A stretch of 7,935 bases of DNA from Planctomycetota bacterium (GTDB lineage Bacteria; Planctomycetota; Phycisphaerae; UBA1845; UTPLA1). Positions 6,786 to 7,935 of this stretch are shown one piece after another (positions within the stretch are counted from its first letter, which is position 1; the number at the start of each line of letters is the position of its first letter). Made by a program: the position numbers and the translations under genes. Location: positions 1-7,935 of the forward strand of contig JAPULF010000433.1 of assembly GCA_027295245.1 (NCBI GenBank), read 5' to 3'. Below the pieces are notes generated by a model. It made no database searches and was not told the DNA's origin. It was given only the letters and a program-made list of their open reading frames with translations.

Positions 6786-7935
6786 AGTCCGGGCGGGTTT
6801 CGGGGCATCGCACCTGAAAAAGCCTGCGCCGTGCGGCGTGGATTGCCACGGCCGCGAGAACAAAAAGGCACGGCATGGCGGGCAGGCGATAGCGAATCGA
6901 CCCGACGAAGACCATGTGGAGAAGCGTAAAGTAGACCGCCGGTGCGAGCAACAACGCGAGCGTCCAGGGGCGTTTCCGTAGTGTCCAGGCGCCTGCCGCC
7001 GCGCATGCGAATACCGGAGCGACGGTTAACCACCCGATTGCCACGTAAAGGCCGGATGAATAGCCCGGTGCATTGATTTCCACCGACCACGTGCGCCGGA
7101 GTTTTGTCCACGCGAGGGCCAGGGCCCTCCGGGGATTCGATCTCGTCCATTCCAGGGCCGCGTTCCGCGAGATTCGGTCTCGTTCGTACTCGTCGGCCCC
7201 GCTGGGGAAAGGGGGATACTCGATCCGGTCCATTCCGGGTCCGCCGTCGGCCCACGGCCCCAAGGCCTCGAGCAGGCTCGCACCGCTTCCGGTCCGCACC
7301 GGAATGAAATGCCCGAGCAACGCATGGTTTCGCGTCACGGTGGGCAGTAGCAGCAGGCAATGTGCAGACAGGAACGCAATCGATAGCACCCCGCGGCGTC
7401 GTGTGGATGATCCGGCCCTGAGCCATAGAAGCGGCAACAAGACGAATGGGAGCAAAAGCGCACTGCTTCGCGTCAGCGTCGCGACGCCCAAGGCGCCGCC
7501 GGAGATCGCCGCCCAAATGGCCGCACGCCGACCGTCGGCGCGAGATAGGGCGTACAGTCCGGCGAGCAGGAACGTGACATAGCACGTCTCCGTCAGCACG
7601 AGTCCGTGGAAAAAGATCGTGATCGGGTCAAGGGCCAGTATCGCAGCGGCAATCAACCCGGTCGTCCCGTCGATCAGTCGGCCCGCGAGAATGCCGAGCA
7701 ATGCGACTGCGGCGGTTCCGAACAAGACGTTGACGATTCGTCCGAATCGCATCAAACCGTCGCGGTCGCTGCCGTCGCCATGGGACACTCCGAGCAATGC
7801 CCCGAGGGCCAGGACGGTTGGATACGCCGGATCGGTGCCCGAGTAGACCGTGCCGAAGGCGCCAGGGGCAACTTCTTGACCGGAATCGATGGGGCCGTCA
7901 CCGGCGGCGATGTGCCTGGCGACGCGAACATAGCG
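6784..7935 (-). CDS. PMT/GT39-ArnT-like membrane glycosyltransferase (5'-truncated by window edge)
   Basis: The frame is open to the right edge, so the 383 visible residues are the C-terminal portion; the TTG codon at 7797 is internal because family-like sequence continues before it. This is a polytopic inner-membrane glycosyltransferase of the GT-C fold, which uses polyprenyl-phosphate sugars to glycosylate lipid or protein acceptors on the periplasmic face. Numbering from the edge, RYVRVARHIAAGDG (1-14) and GTDPAYPTVLALGALLG (33-49) match the first periplasmic loop (the Y...A..I..G then PxYP pattern). VLTETCYVTFLLAGLYAL (113-130) has the typical TE motif, and GVATLTRSSALLLPFVL (150-166) the L-x-R-x-x-A-L-L-L-P helix. 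TRNHALLGHFIPV (201-213) and SIRYRLPAMPCLFVLAA (346-362) are also family-like. The catalytic Asp of the first loop is probably beyond the edge, so activity cannot be confirmed. Sugar and acceptor are unknown. It is followed 10 bp later by the AsmA-like gene on the same strand. Confidence 0.85.
   Translation of the reverse strand, partial: RYVRVARHIAAGDGPIDSGQEVAPGAFGTVYSGTDPAYPTVLALGALLGVSHGDGSDRDGLMRFGRIVNVLFGTAAVALLGILAGRLIDGTTGLIAAAILALDPITIFFHGLVLTETCYVTFLLAGLYALSRADGRRAAIWAAISGGALGVATLTRSSALLLPFVLLPLLWLRAGSSTRRRGVLSIAFLSAHCLLLLPTVTRNHALLGHFIPVRTGSGASLLEALGPWADGGPGMDRIEYPPFPSGADEYERDRISRNAALEWTRSNPRRALALAWTKLRRTWSVEINAPGYSSGLYVAIGWLTVAPVFACAAAGAWTLRKRPWTLALLLAPAVYFTLLHMVFVGSIRYRLPAMPCLFVLAAVAIHAARRRLFQVRCPETRPD

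Noticed and set aside
6774..6863. Upstream start giving a 1248-residue AsmA-like protein
   Set aside because: It would overlap the glycosyltransferase gene by 80 bp and put 30 non-family residues before the basic tail. The ATG at 6773 has a well-placed GAGG.
1..7935. Mobile element, CRISPR array, tRNA/rRNA or defence system
   Set aside because: No transposase or integrase motifs, no direct-repeat arrays with spacers, no cloverleaf-like sequence and no nuclease or toxin motifs were seen in reading both strands.

Overview
The window is high-GC, densely packed bacterial chromosomal DNA. It holds six protein-coding genes, two of them cut by the window edges, and almost no intergenic space apart from one 165-bp divergent control region. 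I see no mobile elements, CRISPR array, tRNA or rRNA. The gene set fits a diderm (two-membrane) bacterium: it includes lysine/peptidoglycan precursor synthesis and a very long single-anchor AsmA-like protein of the kind thought to bridge inner and outer membranes. The overall style suggests Planctomycetota or a neighbouring phylum, but that is a weak inference.

Layout. (1) Positions 1-337, plus strand: the C-terminal end of a stand-alone NAD(P)H-hydrate epimerase (nicotinamide nucleotide repair). Its end overlaps by 16 bp the end of (2) a minus-strand cytoplasmic alpha/beta hydrolase (322-1107). (3) Positions 1108-1272: a divergent control region with a good sigma70-type promoter firing toward dapA, a perfect 8-bp-arm inverted repeat overlapping its -35 element and spacer, two further small palindromes in the leader, and a strong ribosome binding site. 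(4) dapA, 4-hydroxy-tetrahydrodipicolinate synthase (1273-2166), overlaps by 4 bp (GTGA) a gene for an unrecognised polytopic membrane protein (2163-3113), so the two look translationally coupled.

(5) Only 3 bp beyond, on the opposite strand, lies the end of a 1218-residue AsmA-like protein (3117-6773). It sits 10 bp downstream of (6) a PMT/GT39-like membrane glycosyltransferase (6784 to beyond the right edge). These two form a minus-strand operon with a cell-envelope theme: one makes or modifies a glycoconjugate or glycolipid, and the other may carry lipids across the periplasm.

The most notable thing here is the internal architecture of the AsmA-like protein. It has at least five tandem modules of 116-122 residues that can be aligned by eye. 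Each starts with a helical LPLD...L..ALP...W motif followed by P-x-G exactly 22 residues later in four of the five. A second conserved block (aromatic-x-x-F/M-P ... G ... G-R/N-x-G) follows. This looks like a sequence-readable version of the repeating beta-groove architecture proposed for bridge-like lipid transfer proteins. No new multi-gene defence or mobile system is visible.
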